A model generated the notes under the pieces. The model searched no databases, was not told the origin of the DNA, and saw only the letters and a program-made list of their open reading frames with translations. From NCBI GenBank assembly GCA_014529385.2, contig CM043944.1, forward strand, positions 168,275,740-168,339,739: 64,000 nucleotides of DNA, read 5' to 3'. The DNA comes from Adiantum capillus-veneris (lineage: Eukaryota > Streptophyta > Polypodiopsida > Polypodiales > Pteridaceae). The position numbers were made by a program, and so were the translations under genes. This document shows, in pieces, positions 35,254 through 46,988 of the stretch (position 1 is the stretch's first letter; the number at the start of each line of letters is the position of its first letter).

Positions 35254-35929
35254 TGTTACGAGACTGGGCACCCTCCTGTTGTAGTGGTTAACTGCAATTG
35301 GGATAGCTGGGCGTAATGGTTAATTATGTGCTGTCTATTTATTTTACTAATTGAGTTGATGATGATTTTGTAGAGTGGAATGCGGGGAGTTGATGAAGAG
35401 GCGACGGCAATTATTCTTGGCCATTTTATAGTTGCACAGTATCTTAGAATCTCATTTCAATAAGCCACTATGGCTCTGTAAATATTTGTAGTGGGAACTC
35501 CCCTTATGGGTCATGCAAGAACTAATGAGCTTCACTCATTTACAAAAGTGAAGTGGTTGTAAAAGAGGGGCCTCAATTTTTGGCACCTCAAACTCAAAAA
35601 TAATATATTAAATACCAACTCCACAAGAGAGGTGCCGTGGACTTTGGGGCTAGATTTAGGCCTTTCTCTTGCAGATTCTCTTCTCTACTCTCTTAAGCTA
35701 TGGTTATTTTGTTGTGTACTCTCTAATCTAGTCTCCATCTCTTACACATCTCTTACACCTCCTTACAAGCTTGTCTATATCAATTCTTTGTTTACTGTGT
35801 GTGTGTGTCATAGTCTAGGTGAGTGTGTGTGCTTGGAAATTGGAAGAAGAGGTGGACAGTTTGATGGTGATGGCTTGAAAGCTTATGTTGAGTACTTTAA
35901 GCGGTCGATCTCCCCCTCTTCTCCTGTCG
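35254..35929 (+). repeat. LTR3 of the array
   Basis: It has GGTGCCGTGG (one C fewer than LTR1 and LTR2) and shares this with LTR4. It retains the CACATCTCTTA block missing from LTR2. Confidence 0.9.
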
Positions 35930-36414
35930 GTGGTATCAGAGCGAGGTGTCGTTTCATGAGGAGTAATTATGTGAACATGGTGGCCTGATTAACAACCGAG
36001 AAGCTCATGTTAAGGAGGTCGAGAGACGTGGCAAGCTATTCTCGAAACAAGCGCAAGGAAGACGTGCCAACCGAAGATAGTAATAGAATTTTTCAAATTG
36101 TTGGATTTTTGAATTATTCCCTTGTTGATTTTATTGTTTTTCCTTCCTTCATCATGTGTTGCAATTGACCATGTCACTTGAAATTTAAATATGGGTACAA
36201 GTATAGTTGAATCGAGGATCTCAACCGAATTTAACTTTGGATTTTGCGAGAAAATAGGGTAAATATAGTCAAAATATAGGCTAATTTACAACAATTTTGT
36301 TTAAGAATAAACTAAAAAGGCATGAAAGTATGACCTATGAGTTTGCCTATGAGGAGGATAATTCTCCGACCAAGACGGCTCATGATGCTCCTCATATGTT
36401 GGGCTGGTATCTGT

Positions 36415-36497
<83 letters not shown>

Positions 36498-38931
36498 TTT
36501 AATGGCACCTTTTGCAAGCTCCCTATGCAAAAGAGGAAGAAAGCTTAACAAAAACGAGTCTGAGAGAGCCCTACACAACTAATGAGGCCTGAAATTTTTT
36601 TTCCCCCTCTGCAGCTCAGCGGCTCAGCCCAAAAAGGCGCAACAAACGATGCATGCGAGCCATGCTTGGCCCCACAACCCACACTGTCGCCCTCTACCCT
36701 CTGCCAATGGTCGGCATCACCAAAAAGCACTGGACCTGTTGAGAACAAGGTCGCCTTGGACCGCTGGTAACTCCCTGGTCGTGCATGCAGGCTGAAACTG
36801 CCGCTGCAGACTGCCTTCCTATCCCTCACTCTTGCGCACTGTCTACGTCACGGCTCGGTCGCTACTTTATTTTTCTTCATGCAACTTCAGTGGTGCTTAT
36901 TAAAGCACTGGCTGCCGCCACTCGCCACCCCTTTTGGCCGCCCACTCAGCTCAAGGACTCACAGTCCTTAAGGGTGCAATCACAACTCGTATTCAGCCTC
37001 TTGGCCGGTTACCAAATACGATAACAAAATAAGGCCCTGGCTGCTCCCTTGGTCTCGAGTTACCTTTTCCCCACCACCTCGAATGCTTGGTTGACCACCT
37101 GTGTTCGCAGAAAAAATGTGTCTCAGCCTAATATCGTGCCGTCTTCAAAAAAAAATTCCGATTGAGGGAAAAACGAGAAATTCCACCCCAAAATAGAGAA
37201 AAATAGTGTAAAAACTCGAAATAAATAAATAAAAACCCCTAATTTCCTCTTAGCAAATTCAAGAAAAGGACTTTTGTATGTTTACAAGAATGATATTTCT
37301 CGAACAGTGTTGACCACCCACTTGGTACTCAAGGAACAAATCCTCAAGGGCGTGTCCACCCTATTATACCCTTGATTGGCCATCCCAATTCAAATCTTTC
37401 TAGGTCGATTACCCAACCAGAATGGCATTGACCAAACTTTAAAGCCAATCACGTAAAATACTTTCGACCACCCACCAACTTACACCTTATTTTGACCACC
37501 TAACCTTGGTTGTTTTGTCCGCCCTTATCCCTTTTTGCTGCCCATTGCATGTCTAGTCTTTTAAGAGGCAATCCTTTGCCATCTAGCTCTTGTTTACTAG
37601 TCTCCCATGATAATCTTGCACTATTTTATTAAAAAAATGACTTTGTGACCTTAAATTTTGACCTTTGAAAGTCGACTTTATGAGAAGCCGGCCATATTCC
37701 CACCAAGGCCTTTGAAGCAGGCCTTCTAGATCGATGCCTCCCGATTCAAAAGAGCTCGGCTCCAATTTCAAACTCCAATGTCACTTAACAACCAAACAGG
37801 ATAGCTAACTTGCAAATAATTTGCAACATTGACATTATCATTCCAAAAGAACTTGGAAGTAGTAGCTTGATGTTGAAAAGCTCTCAAAGCACATAGAAAC
37901 TATCAAAAGGGCTTACAAAGAAGCCTACTAGATTTGACACCCAGGTAAATTAATTTAAATTTATTACATGTGTTTAAGTAAGTTTTATCAGATGAATTTT
38001 ATACTATTAACTCTCCATGGAGTTTTCTCTATTTGTAAGTTGCATGCAGAGATGGCACCGAGAAGACAATGGAAGAGTCCACTAAGCATATGTCTGTATT
38101 TGAAGCCATTTGCATTGGCTGACCACCAGCAGTCAAAATACATATCTTAACAATTTATACTGACCTTGGGTAATGTATCTCTTTCTTTCTTTCTCATCAA
38201 TACCAAGACAAAGGACACCTAATGGTCGTGAGTCTAATCACATTCCATGTAGAGTGTATTTGTGTGAATATAATTTGTAAGTTTCTCTCCTTTCTATATC
38301 TCTTTACAACAAAAATTATTGACATTCATGGGAATATTCATTTTCTGTTATCATATATATATATATATATATATATATAAATTTGTGACATTTGTGGTTT
38401 ATCATATCACACTTGTGGCCACCTTCTATGGTTGTAATGCAGGATATGTTGTGCATGAGGACTCTTAAGATCTTGTGCATTCTTCGTATCCTCAGCTCAT
38501 GCTTGGATACTCACTATATTTTGGGTCACGATGTTTATTTAAACAAGAAGCCTAACCTTGTAATCTCTTTTAATAGTTAATTACCTGCACATTGGCACAT
38601 TCACAATGCATTTCACATTAGTCTTTTACGACCATTCAGAGGACCCCTACCTACACACCACATTTACGAAGACCCACCTTCACTTGTAGACCAAGAAGAG
38701 CAACTCATCCCTAACAAAATAGTTGACCATGAAACCACCACTACACGCACTGGAATGGTTTATAACCGTTACCTTTTGACTTTCAAGGGCCACCCTAGAG
38801 AGGATGCCAAATGGATGCCTGAAAAGTTTTTTCGCAACTTTCCCAACCTTCTCCACACTTTCCATCACTCACGGTCCAGTTGATTTCTCTATTGAGCAAC
38901 TGAGGACAGTTGCTATCCCTGGTGGGAGGGA
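35930..38931 (+). other. Internal region 3
   Basis: Near-identical to regions 1 and 2. Private changes include CACCTAATGG (about 38217) and GACCATGAAACC (about 38727). It carries primer site 35931, GT/GA tract 36413-36494 and AT tract 38353-38379. Confidence 0.85.
38584..38883 (+). pseudogene. Chromodomain-like pol tail, copy 3
   Basis: Same as copies 1 and 2, with a synonymous or near-neutral G-to-A change around 38732 (GAGACC to GAAACC). Confidence 0.7.
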
Positions 38932-39605
38932 TGTTACGAGACTGGGCACCCTCCTGTTGTAGTGGTTAACTGCAATTGGGATAGCTGGGCGTAATGGTTA
39001 ATTATGTGCTGTCTATTTATTTTACTAATTGAGTTGATGATGATTTTGTAGAGTGGAATGCGGGGAGTTGATGAAGAGGCGACGGCAATTATTCTTGGCC
39101 ATTTTATAGTTGCACAGTATCTTAGAATCTCATTTCAATAAGCCACTATGGCTCTGTAAATATTTGTAGTGGGAACTCCCCTTATGGGTCATGCAAGAAC
39201 TAATGAGCTTCACTCATTTACAAAAGTGAAGTGGTTGTAAAAGAGGGGCCTCAATTTTTGGCACCTCAAACTCAAATAATATATTAAATACCAACTCCAC
39301 AAGAGAGGTGCCGTGGAGTTTGGGGCTAGATTTAAGCCTTTCTCTTGCAGATTCTCTTCTCTACTCTCTTAAGCTATGGTTATTTTGTTGTGTACTCTCT
39401 AATCTAGTCTCCATCTCTTACACATCTCTTACACCTCCTTACAAGCTTGTCTATATCAATTCTTTGTTTACTGTGTGTGTGTGTCATAGTCTAGGTGAGT
39501 GTGTATGCTTGGAAATTGGAAGAAGAGGTGGACAGTTTGATGGTGATGGCTTGAAAGCTTATGTTGAGTACTTTAAGCGGTCGATCTCCCCCTCTTCTCC
39601 TATCA
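38932..39605 (+). repeat. LTR4, the outer 3' LTR
   Basis: It ends CTCCTATCA, giving TG...CA termini, and is followed by the target duplication GCCAC. Private differences: CTCAAATAATA (2-bp deletion), GGAGTTTGGGG, ATTTAAGCC, GTGTATGCTT and the TATCA end (TGTCG in LTR1-3). Confidence 0.9.
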
Positions 39606-40790
39606 GCCACCTCAGTACTTAGCGCGGTTGCATCAATTTAATGCTTACTTTGCGACAACTAAGAAATAAGAAATAGCAAAGTGTTAACGACAGCCATGTG
39701 TCTTGCCGGTAATGCCATTATTTGGTATCACGCATGGCAAGAGGCACAATTGGTAGCGCACCTAGAGGAAGCCGAAGAAGACGTGCCCCTTTCTTTCAAT
39801 TGGGCCAAATTCCAAAACAAGCTCAAGGCGCGGCTTACGCCACCTCAGTACTTAGCGCGGTTGAAAGAAGATTGGCACAATCTTATACAAAATGGTATGC
39901 CAATCATTTCTTTCTCTAACCGTATTTTGCAGCTCAGCACCTAGATACGCAAATTGGATGATGAGCACAAAGAGCCATTCCTTTTTGGGTTGGATGAGTA
40001 TATCAAGTTTGATGTCGAAATACTCGATCTCGTGGATCTCAACAAGACGGTATACAAAATGGTATGCCAATCATTTCTTTCTCTAACCGTATTTTGCAGT
40101 TCAGCACCTAGATACGAAAATTGGATGATGAGCACAAAGAGCCATTCCTTTTTGGGTTGGATGAGTATATCAAGTTTGATGTCGAAATACTCGATCTCGT
40201 GGATCTCAACAAGACGGTAGCGATTGCTCTCGCACAGGAGATGAAGCACAACAAAGGAAAGTCCAAGGAGAACAAGTCTTCTAACAGTTCCTGTCAGACT
40301 CCTTAGACCCCACAGAACGGTAAGAACGATAAGAATGGTAACTCTTCTAGCCAATCTTCCTTTAGTCCTTTGGAAAAGAACTCTCAAAATGAATCTAAGG
40401 GTAAACCTAACACACCTGCTAAATCTAAGCTAACCCCAGATGAAAAAGCTACACAAGGAATTCGTGGAGGATACATAACGCCAGAAGAACAAGTCATTTA
40501 TTCTAAGGAAGGTCAATGTTATCAATGTCACGTCAAGGGTCATATTAAGAAGGCTTGTCCTAAGATAACACCACCTACAGAACCCAAAGCACCGATGGGC
40601 TAGCACAAGCACTTTTTTAGTGAACCAATCGGAGTCTCCACATGTTTCTGACAAACACATTTAATGAGTCTCTCTTTGCATGTTATGCTGATGTGAAGGG
40701 TCAACATTTTGTCATATTGTCTAATTCAGGGAGTATGCATGATGTTATTGGTACCTCTCTTGTAAGCCTGCCTAGAGGTTAGAGTCACCT
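39606..40790 (+). pseudogene. Gypsy gag 3' part, CCHC knuckle and protease start
   Basis: It resumes the gag cut at 27878 but restarts at the WLHQF-equivalent, so ~220 bp of gag is present on both sides. A 167-bp block is duplicated in tandem (39884-40217), shifting the frame. The open piece 40370-40603 has the zinc knuckle CYQCHVKGHIKKAC (CX2CX4HX4C, intact). After a stop, a protease start reads FVILSNSGSMHDVIG, with Asn where retropepsins have the catalytic Asp (D-S-G). The element is lost beyond about 40790; RT and integrase are missing. Confidence 0.75.
39884..40217 (+). repeat. 167-bp tandem duplication in gag
   Basis: The block starting TATACAAAATGGTATGCC at 39884 recurs at 40051. The two copies are nearly identical over their full length. 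167 is not a multiple of three. Confidence 0.9.
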
Positions 40791-41252
40791 TTTGTTTGTA
40801 CCTTCAAACTTTTGTCCACAATTCTTTGGTAATGTTGACTTTAGTGGCTTGACCAGTAGAATAAAAATTCTATAAATCCCATCTTCCTGTATTGAGCTTA
40901 GCAGTTCATAGGCCCTTTGCAAATCTACTCTACATGGTTCCATTCGATAGAATGATAATAAACTGAGCTTATAGTGTGATTCTTTGATTTTTGGAGTCCA
41001 GGTTGTATCATAGATCTCTTTGGGTAGCATTTGCAGCTCCTCTGCTTGGTTGTTGGCACTTTTGAATTGTCCATGGAATATGGCCACATGATTTTCCAGC
41101 AATAATTCACCAGCAAAGGTATTCTTAACTTGGTAAATTGACTCTTCTTTGCGTTGATATTCTGGTAGTTCTTGAAACTTTTGCTTCATGGTCTTCTTCT
41201 TTGGTGCTGCTCTCGCACGCTTTGCACTGAACCATACACTAAAATTTGTCAT
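40785..41252 (-). CDS. Unrecognised intact ORF, 155 aa
   Basis: It starts at an ATG at 41252 and is open to 40785. It is basic at the N-terminus (AKRARAAPKKKTMKQKF, residues ~10-27). The middle is mixed and the C-terminus has LLSFYRMEPCRVDLQRAYEL. No membrane segment or known catalytic motif was seen. It abuts the truncated gypsy element at 40785, so it may be the 5' end of another mobile element's ORF, possibly of the TGTTAGC type whose remnants follow. A cellular gene cannot be excluded. A stop-free 468-bp frame in this otherwise decayed neighbourhood is notable. Confidence 0.35.
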   Translation of the reverse strand: MTNFSVWFSAKRARAAPKKKTMKQKFQELPEYQRKEESIYQVKNTFAGELLLENHVAIFHGQFKSANNQAEELQMLPKEIYDTTWTPKIKESHYKLSLLSFYRMEPCRVDLQRAYELLSSIQEDGIYRIFILLVKPLKSTLPKNCGQKFEGTNKR

Positions 41253-41690
41253 TAAGACACTTCAAAGTTGAAATTTCCTCGTGAAACCCCATTTGAGATG
41301 TGATAGATCAAATGCAATGTGAAAGCCAAATAATTACTACTATAAGTCATAAAAACAAAATTCAATTACCAAAAAATCATTCGGGCTAAAAATTTACATC
41401 TGAGATGATAAGCGTGCTTATTATCTTGGGCATGATTTTGGCTTCAACTTTGAACTTTGGCTATGCACATGGGTTATAGGCATTGAAAAAACATCATGCA
41501 TATATTTGGTTCATGGCTAAGCACATGAAAATTGGAGTGCAGTGCACCACTTGTTCAATGGTGGCAATGAAAATGGGATAGATGGCCGAGAGCGTTCCTA
41601 CCTTTTTTATTTAAAGCAAAGCATGCAACAACACACGATCGAATATATAGTTGCACCCACGTAAGCAACCAACAAAGGAATAATCACATA
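41253..41690. other. Unassigned spacer
   Basis: AT-rich, no ORF or repeat of note. It would hold the promoter of the 155-aa ORF if that is expressed; no clear TATA box is placed. Confidence 0.4.
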
Positions 41691-41920
41691 GACCACTTGC
41701 AAAGGGTTTCTCAACAACTTGCAAATGATTTCAACCTTTTGCAAGTGATTTTCAGCCACTTGCAAGCGGTTCTCAACCAGCAAGCCGTTCCCAATTCACA
41801 TGTGGTTTATTCAACACTCATTTTCAGATAGTCCTAATCTCATATACAACTTGCAAAAGATTTCATAACCACTTGTGAATGGTTCTCAACCACTTGCAAG
41901 CGGTCCCTAGTTCACATAAG
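41691..41920. repeat. ~21-bp degenerate minisatellite (CCACTTGCAAGCGGTTCTCAA)
   Basis: About five units at 41691-41795 and three more at 41848-41917, separated by ~50 bp. Units vary at several bases but keep CTTGCAA. Confidence 0.8.
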
Positions 41921-41924
41921 GTCA

Positions 41925-42150
41925 TACTACATGCAGACATTCAAGGAGGCGTTCTACACAGGGTTGTTCACTTTCAAAGCACAAATATTCCATCTTGTCA
42001 TAAAAAACCTTTGAGTAAAATTTGTGGGTTACTATGCTATTGAAGAAAAGAATAAGATTAACATGCAATTTATCACTCTAATGGAGAAAGAGCTTCGTAT
42101 TCGATGTCAAAAGATACTAGAGAAGCTACAAAAGAGACATAAAGCCCGGT
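41925..42150 (+). pseudogene. C-terminal fragment of the TGTTAGC-element ORF
   Basis: It reads YYMQTFKEAFYTGLFTF, matching YYMHTFEEAFYTGFFHF near 22790 on the other strand. It continues with a charged helix-like tail (MEKELRIRCQKILEKLQKR) to a stop at about 42150. It is followed by a purine tract and a TGTTAGC LTR, the same order as at 22531-23012. The family and function are unknown. Confidence 0.5.
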
Positions 42151-42216
42151 AACCCACACACTATCTCACCAGTAGATAGTTGTGTCACGAACGACACAGA
42201 CTCGAGAAGGGGTAAA

Positions 42217-42960
42217 TGTTAGCTGCAAAGCTAACAAGTAATCAAGTATCCACATCTATGAGCAATGTGCCATCATCATTGTTGTAATTTGTCTTTTTTT
42301 AGCAACTTAAACTTTTATAGCCTTAGAATTATGTAACTTGGTAATTTTCGACTCTACATGTATAATTATGGAGCCTAGCAAAGAGGGACTAAGAGCTTCC
42401 AAGTTGCATCAATTTGATCTTAACCACATGTAGCCTTAGATATCATTTATGTTTGACTTAAAACCTTTTAGCAACGGTATAGAAGCTTCTACATATCCAC
42501 AGGTGAAAGCTCTACGTAACAACATAAGTCTCTCACAATGGTTTTGTGAGTTTGTTGTTGCTAATCCTCTTGCTAATTAGCTCATAACTCAAGATTTAAA
42601 TTTAGAAACTACATATTAGCTATAGGAGTGATATTGGGGCATTCGAAAGTTAAACTTTTTAGTGCATTCTGAACCAAAAAAATCACATTTTTTTACAAGT
42701 GATCGAGAAGTGGATTTGAGACATTAGGCTTGTGTGCTTAGTCTGTATCTATGTGTCCTATAAGTTTGGTAAGGATTGGAATTCTAAAATTTAATCAACT
42801 ATCATGAATTGCTTGGTGATACCACGACTAACTTTCATTGTCTGACATACAAATGAGTATTTCACTTGAAGTAAACCAAATTTGAGTGTTTTCAAAGAGG
42901 TTGACAACCTCTTGTATCCTTCATGAACTAGTCGTGTCAACTACGACCCATAAATTGACA
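42217..42960 (+). repeat. TGTTAGC-family LTR, plus strand (right end uncertain)
   Basis: It starts TGTTAGCTGCAAAGC, 4 bp after the purine tract GAGAAGGGG. It shares ordered blocks with the minus-strand LTR at 22531-21840. A second decayed copy of its middle part (GTGAAAGCTCT, ACATAAGT-TCTCACAATG, ATCCTCTTGCTAA) is at 43262-43400. Confidence 0.6.
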
Positions 42961-43261
42961 ATTATGTATGTGGTTCTCGTTATGCCTACAATAAAATAAA
43001 GTGAGGCTTGACAACTCACTACAACATTCACTTAGGATACTTCGTCTGCCATATATGATAGTCAATTTTCACTTAAAACTCATTTTTAACATTTGAAGAT
43101 ATAAAAAACATTTTTTTATATGTTATTGTCAACTTCTTGAATGATAAAGGCAAGCATACACTTGTTTTGAGTTCTTGCTTTGCCATTTTACTTCTTGTGC
43201 TTACATCTCCCTTGTACGACGAGGTGTTGTTGCAATTTTGTGACTTGTACTACAATCACAC

Positions 43262-43400
43262 GTGAAAGCTCTTCAGTTCTACATAAGTTTCTCACAATGT
43301 TTGTGTTCTTTATGTGGCCTATCCTCTTGCTAAATCTACTCATTGTTATCAATTTACATATCTGCTTCAAATTTTGAGCATAGTAGAGGATAGAGATTTT
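43262..43400 (+). repeat. Decayed second copy of the TGTTAGC LTR middle
   Basis: It aligns with 42505-42640 in the same orientation with many changes. It may result from a tandem insertion or an unequal exchange. Confidence 0.5.
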
Positions 43401-44960
43401 TTAGAAAAAAGCTATAGAGTACATTAAATATCGAAATAGATTTACTGAATACTATTTATAATTGTTTTTTGATCCATAAGGTTGTTCCAATAGATCTTGT
43501 CTACTCACCTATCAAGTCTGGTTCTCTTTCGTGCATTGCAACATGATGGAATGGGCATTTGAAATTGCAATTAAAAGACTCTAGATGCCTCTATACCTAC
43601 ACCCTTTGAATGGCGACACTTCTTTGTTTGTCTACTGTACATCCATTACGATGAGACCCTTTGGTTTTGTAGAAGCCTCTTTGATATAATCTAAGATTAA
43701 GGGGATGATTGTTGCATAGGCTTAGCTATGCTCTATGAACCCTCTCCTACCTAGCATGTCTCCAAGAATGGGAAAGCAATGTATGGATATATCTTTGATT
43801 TTTCCTTGTCATATGCACCTTCCTTGATATCTTCCTAGATTTCATATTCATCCCACTTGATTTGCATGGTTGAGTCTTTGAATTAGTCCAGCCACTTGCC
43901 TCGGAGATAGGTTTGCCTATACAAAGAGGCACTTTGTATGTTATGAAATGGTCTAACGCAATCAACCAATTAGTATGAATCTGCATCGTCTTTCTCTCTC
44001 TTTCTATATATATGTGTGTGTGTGTGTGTGTGCGTGCGCGCGCACAAACACAATGAATGCTACACATGCTCCGCCTCGATGCAACAAAATCAATATTTGC
44101 TTTCCATTACATAAAAAGAATATACAACACATAACATCTCGGTGCAAAACCCCCTAAGGAGTTCCATAGCAATATGTCCAATGACCCCTAGACCTTGTAA
44201 CCTCGCAAAACAACATTGCTAGAAGGTCATTGTATAGTGGTGGTACATTTTGACACTACCAACGTGTGTATCTATAGTAATCACCAACACGAGAAAAAAG
44301 AGTCAAGCAAGTGAAACCACTAGGCGAGCCACACTATTATGATGAATAAAAGGTAGGCCGTCCGTGATCATGAAGAAACATGATTAGCATTTAAGCATGG
44401 AGAGGGAGGGAATGGTACGTCGGGAAGTGACCCTCAGCAACACAAAGTAACACTCGCATTTGTTAAAGGGGGGTAAAGGGATCCACGATGGGGAAGTCCA
44501 TGAACGAAAGCCGGGGTAATCGCAACCGCACAAGCTATTTAAAAACTAAACCCGAACACGAATTAAACCTCAAAAACCTGGGCAGCTTGTGTTAACTCAC
44601 AATATAGCCTGATAAAAACATGGAGGGTTACACAACATGCATGCAGGTGAGGTGGTTAGCCCATGTGGCGAGGGGGTGGTGGAATTTCCCATGCCACCTT
44701 GATTTTTGCGTTGGTGTCACTTAGTGTCAAGGGGAAGCGACACAAAAGAGAGTGCACATTGGTAGACGTTGTCGCATCTACCTTCATTGTATGCGCCTTG
44801 CTTATTTTGATCAGGCTGCACACCTTACTCTATTAAGGTTAGGCTTTAATAAAACTATAATATGGGAGATTGCTACTATGCATCAAAACTACTTTCACGA
44901 CATACGGCAGAGAAAAAGTTTAAAATGTGATGCAAATGTGCATCAAAATAATGCAAACCA
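43401..44960. other. Intergenic DNA downstream of the SAUR gene
   Basis: No supported gene. A (GT)n(GC)n tract is at 44013-44044. The stretch next to 45020 should contain the SAUR 3' untranslated region. Confidence 0.5.
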
Positions 44961-45019
44961 ACTACATTGACATAGGCACCAGCTCATCATAAATGAAGGC
45001 AGGGCACCTGTTTTGATGG

Positions 45020-45499
45020 TCAGGCAGAAGCAGGGTGAGCAAGGGCCGGAGATGGCAACAACTGATGAGCAGGGGAGCCGTTGAGGGCGGGCGATGCCGA
45101 TGCAGGAAATGAGGAGTAGTAAAAGTCGAGGAGGTCTTGGAGCTGATCATCAAGAGGCGTGGAAGAGGGCGAGGGCAATGGCGAGGGCGACGTGGAGTCG
45201 AGGAGGGAGAGGAGATGCTCGAAGAAGACGGCCTCGCAAGGGATGCAGAGGGGGCCCGCCTGCTCAAACCCAAATTCCTGCTGGCTGCGCCCCAGCAGCG
45301 CCCTGAAGATGGCGTGGTGGAGCTGTGCCGTGCTCACCACATACCTCACTCGCTCTGCGCCCACGTACACCGCCACGTGGCCCGCCGGCACCCCGCCGCC
45401 GCTGCCCCCCTTCTTTTGTACAGCACCCTCCCGCGCCCGCCTCCTCCACGTTCGCAGCATCTGCCTCAGCCGCACTATCTGCTGCACCTTCATGCTCAT
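45020..45499 (-). CDS. SAUR: SAUR-family auxin-responsive protein, 159 aa
   Basis: Single-exon gene from the ATG at 45499 to the stop at 45020. SAURs are small plant proteins, many of which promote cell expansion, commonly by inhibiting PP2C.D phosphatases and so keeping plasma-membrane H+-ATPases active. The diagnostic core is at residues ~37-100: GHVAVYVGAERVRYVV, then LHHAIFRALL, EFGFEQAGPLCIPCE and FFEHLLSLL. The basic N-terminus (LRQMLRTWRRRAREG) and lack of introns are typical. The C-terminal ~55 residues are Pro/Ser-rich and longer than in most SAURs. Coding GC is far above its surroundings. An ATG two codons downstream is an alternative start. No lesion was seen, so it is probably functional. 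Confidence 0.93.
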   Translation of the reverse strand: MSMKVQQIVRLRQMLRTWRRRAREGAVQKKGGSGGGVPAGHVAVYVGAERVRYVVSTAQLHHAIFRALLGRSQQEFGFEQAGPLCIPCEAVFFEHLLSLLDSTSPSPLPSPSSTPLDDQLQDLLDFYYSSFPASASPALNGSPAHQLLPSPALAHPASA

Positions 45500-45520
45500 C
45501 CTCTCCTGAACAGAGAGAGT

Positions 45521-45542
45521 CGCGAGAGAGAGAGAGAGAGAG
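45521..45542. repeat. (GA)n tract in the SAUR 5' leader
   Basis: Read on the gene's strand it is a CT-rich leader 20-45 bp upstream of the start codon. Pyrimidine-rich leaders and GAGA-type tracts are common near plant promoters, so a regulatory role is possible. Confidence 0.7.
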
Positions 45543-45707
45543 GTAGAAGATGCTAACCTTTCAGCAAGTATTTGAGAGAGGGGGCGGAACGGTGGAGAAG
45601 GGAGTGCACTGATCTCCAGGCGGACGAACGGCTATGAAAAATGGATTCGTACATCCCCCAGGCTTTCAACCTGCCACCTTTACCTTGAGACTCGCTAAGC
45701 GATTCTA

Positions 45708-45716
45708 ACGTGGCGT
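45708..45716. promoter_or_regulatory. ACGTGGC motif upstream of SAUR (ABRE/G-box-like)
   Basis: AACGTGGCG lies ~210 bp upstream of the SAUR ATG. ACGTGGC is the core of abscisic-acid/bZIP elements. No TGTCTC auxin element was found nearby. A single short motif is weak evidence. Confidence 0.25.
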
Positions 45717-45739
45717 GGGGCCACGGAATCTAGGGTAGG

Positions 45740-46985
45740 AATGCTCTTGGGGGGCGGGTGTAAGATCGAGGCCACACATTTACTGCCCTGAATTTATATT
45801 GGTCCGCTTTTATGACATCAAGCCCACTCTCGATGTACGTGGAGTGGTCAGGGAACCAAGCTCGAAAAGGTGACCACTGACACCCCTAGTTCAAGTCTTG
45901 GGGGCGAGCAAGAGGGGGTGCTAGCCCAAATTTACAAAAGTGCACAAGACGATGCTTACGCTCTCAATCGTTGATCGCCTCCCCCATGCAAGTGTGCGAT
46001 AGCACCATAGCCTCCTCTCTTCTCTAACTAACATGGGAATGGGGGGAAGGGGATCAATGGTTGAGAGCTTAGCTCATGCTTTAACTCGCACCCCTCATCT
46101 CTAGATCACACATGCATGGGTGGGAGGGGATCAAGGGTGGGCATGATTTTGGGGGTCTTAGACAATATCAAGAGCTGCGCACATGCAGCTAAAAGACAAC
46201 CGCAGCGGGAGGGGAACCTGACGTGGCAAGCCGCTGCGACAAATGCATAATAGTAGGGCTTTGCACATAGTTGGACGCTGCGGTTCGAGTTTTAAGGGGG
46301 AAGCTTGAGGCTGAGAGAGCGATTACCTCGTAGAGAGGAAGCTTGTGTGCGCAAAGAGGCCCGGGTGGCAGCTTCCTTATTTTCAGGCGGCACTGCACTC
46401 AGAGTACATGTGCGTACCCTTTCAGAGACATATATCTAGTGCTTTGAACATTCAAATACGACCACAAATTTACAAAAATTTCAGAATGTACCACTCTAAC
46501 CCAATTCACTATGTGCCACATTCACGACTCCAAGCAAACTCCTATATATATCAAGATATGGAATCAGATGGAGTGGTTAGATCACAAGGCTTCTAAGGAA
46601 AAGTTGTCAGGTTCAGGTTGCGGAGGTCGAGGATTGGATGTCGCTCATGTTTACTTTTTTGATTGCGTTTACGAACCTGCTCCCAATTTACACAAGTACA
46701 TCAGATGGCCCTTGTACCCAACCATTGATCACCTCTTGATATGCCCATGTGAATTAGAGAGGAGGCCAGGCAACCGCATTTGTCACTTAACTTGCTCATG
46801 CAGAAGTGAACTAGGACATCAATTGTAATCTCGAACACATGCCCAGTGCTTGAAATAAACTCTTTACTGAAAACTTGGAAAACCTACTCATGGAAAATTC
46901 TAGAGGTAAATTGAATATACATCCACGATTTTGAAAAATGATAACTGACACAGAATCCAGGGAGATGCCTTTCAATAATAGCAAC
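45740..46985. other. Intergenic DNA, no supported gene
   Basis: Contains short dispersed repeats of a GGGGATCAA-GGTTGAGAGC type (about 46048 and 46128) and a related inverted form near 46725. The open frames found are short and lack domains. Confidence 0.5.
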
Positions 46986-46986
46986 G

Positions 46987-46988
<2 letters not shown>

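Noticed and set aside
45094-45556. Plus-strand open frames up to 139 aa opposite the SAUR gene
   Set aside because: Shadow frames caused by the high GC content of SAUR; no homology or start context.
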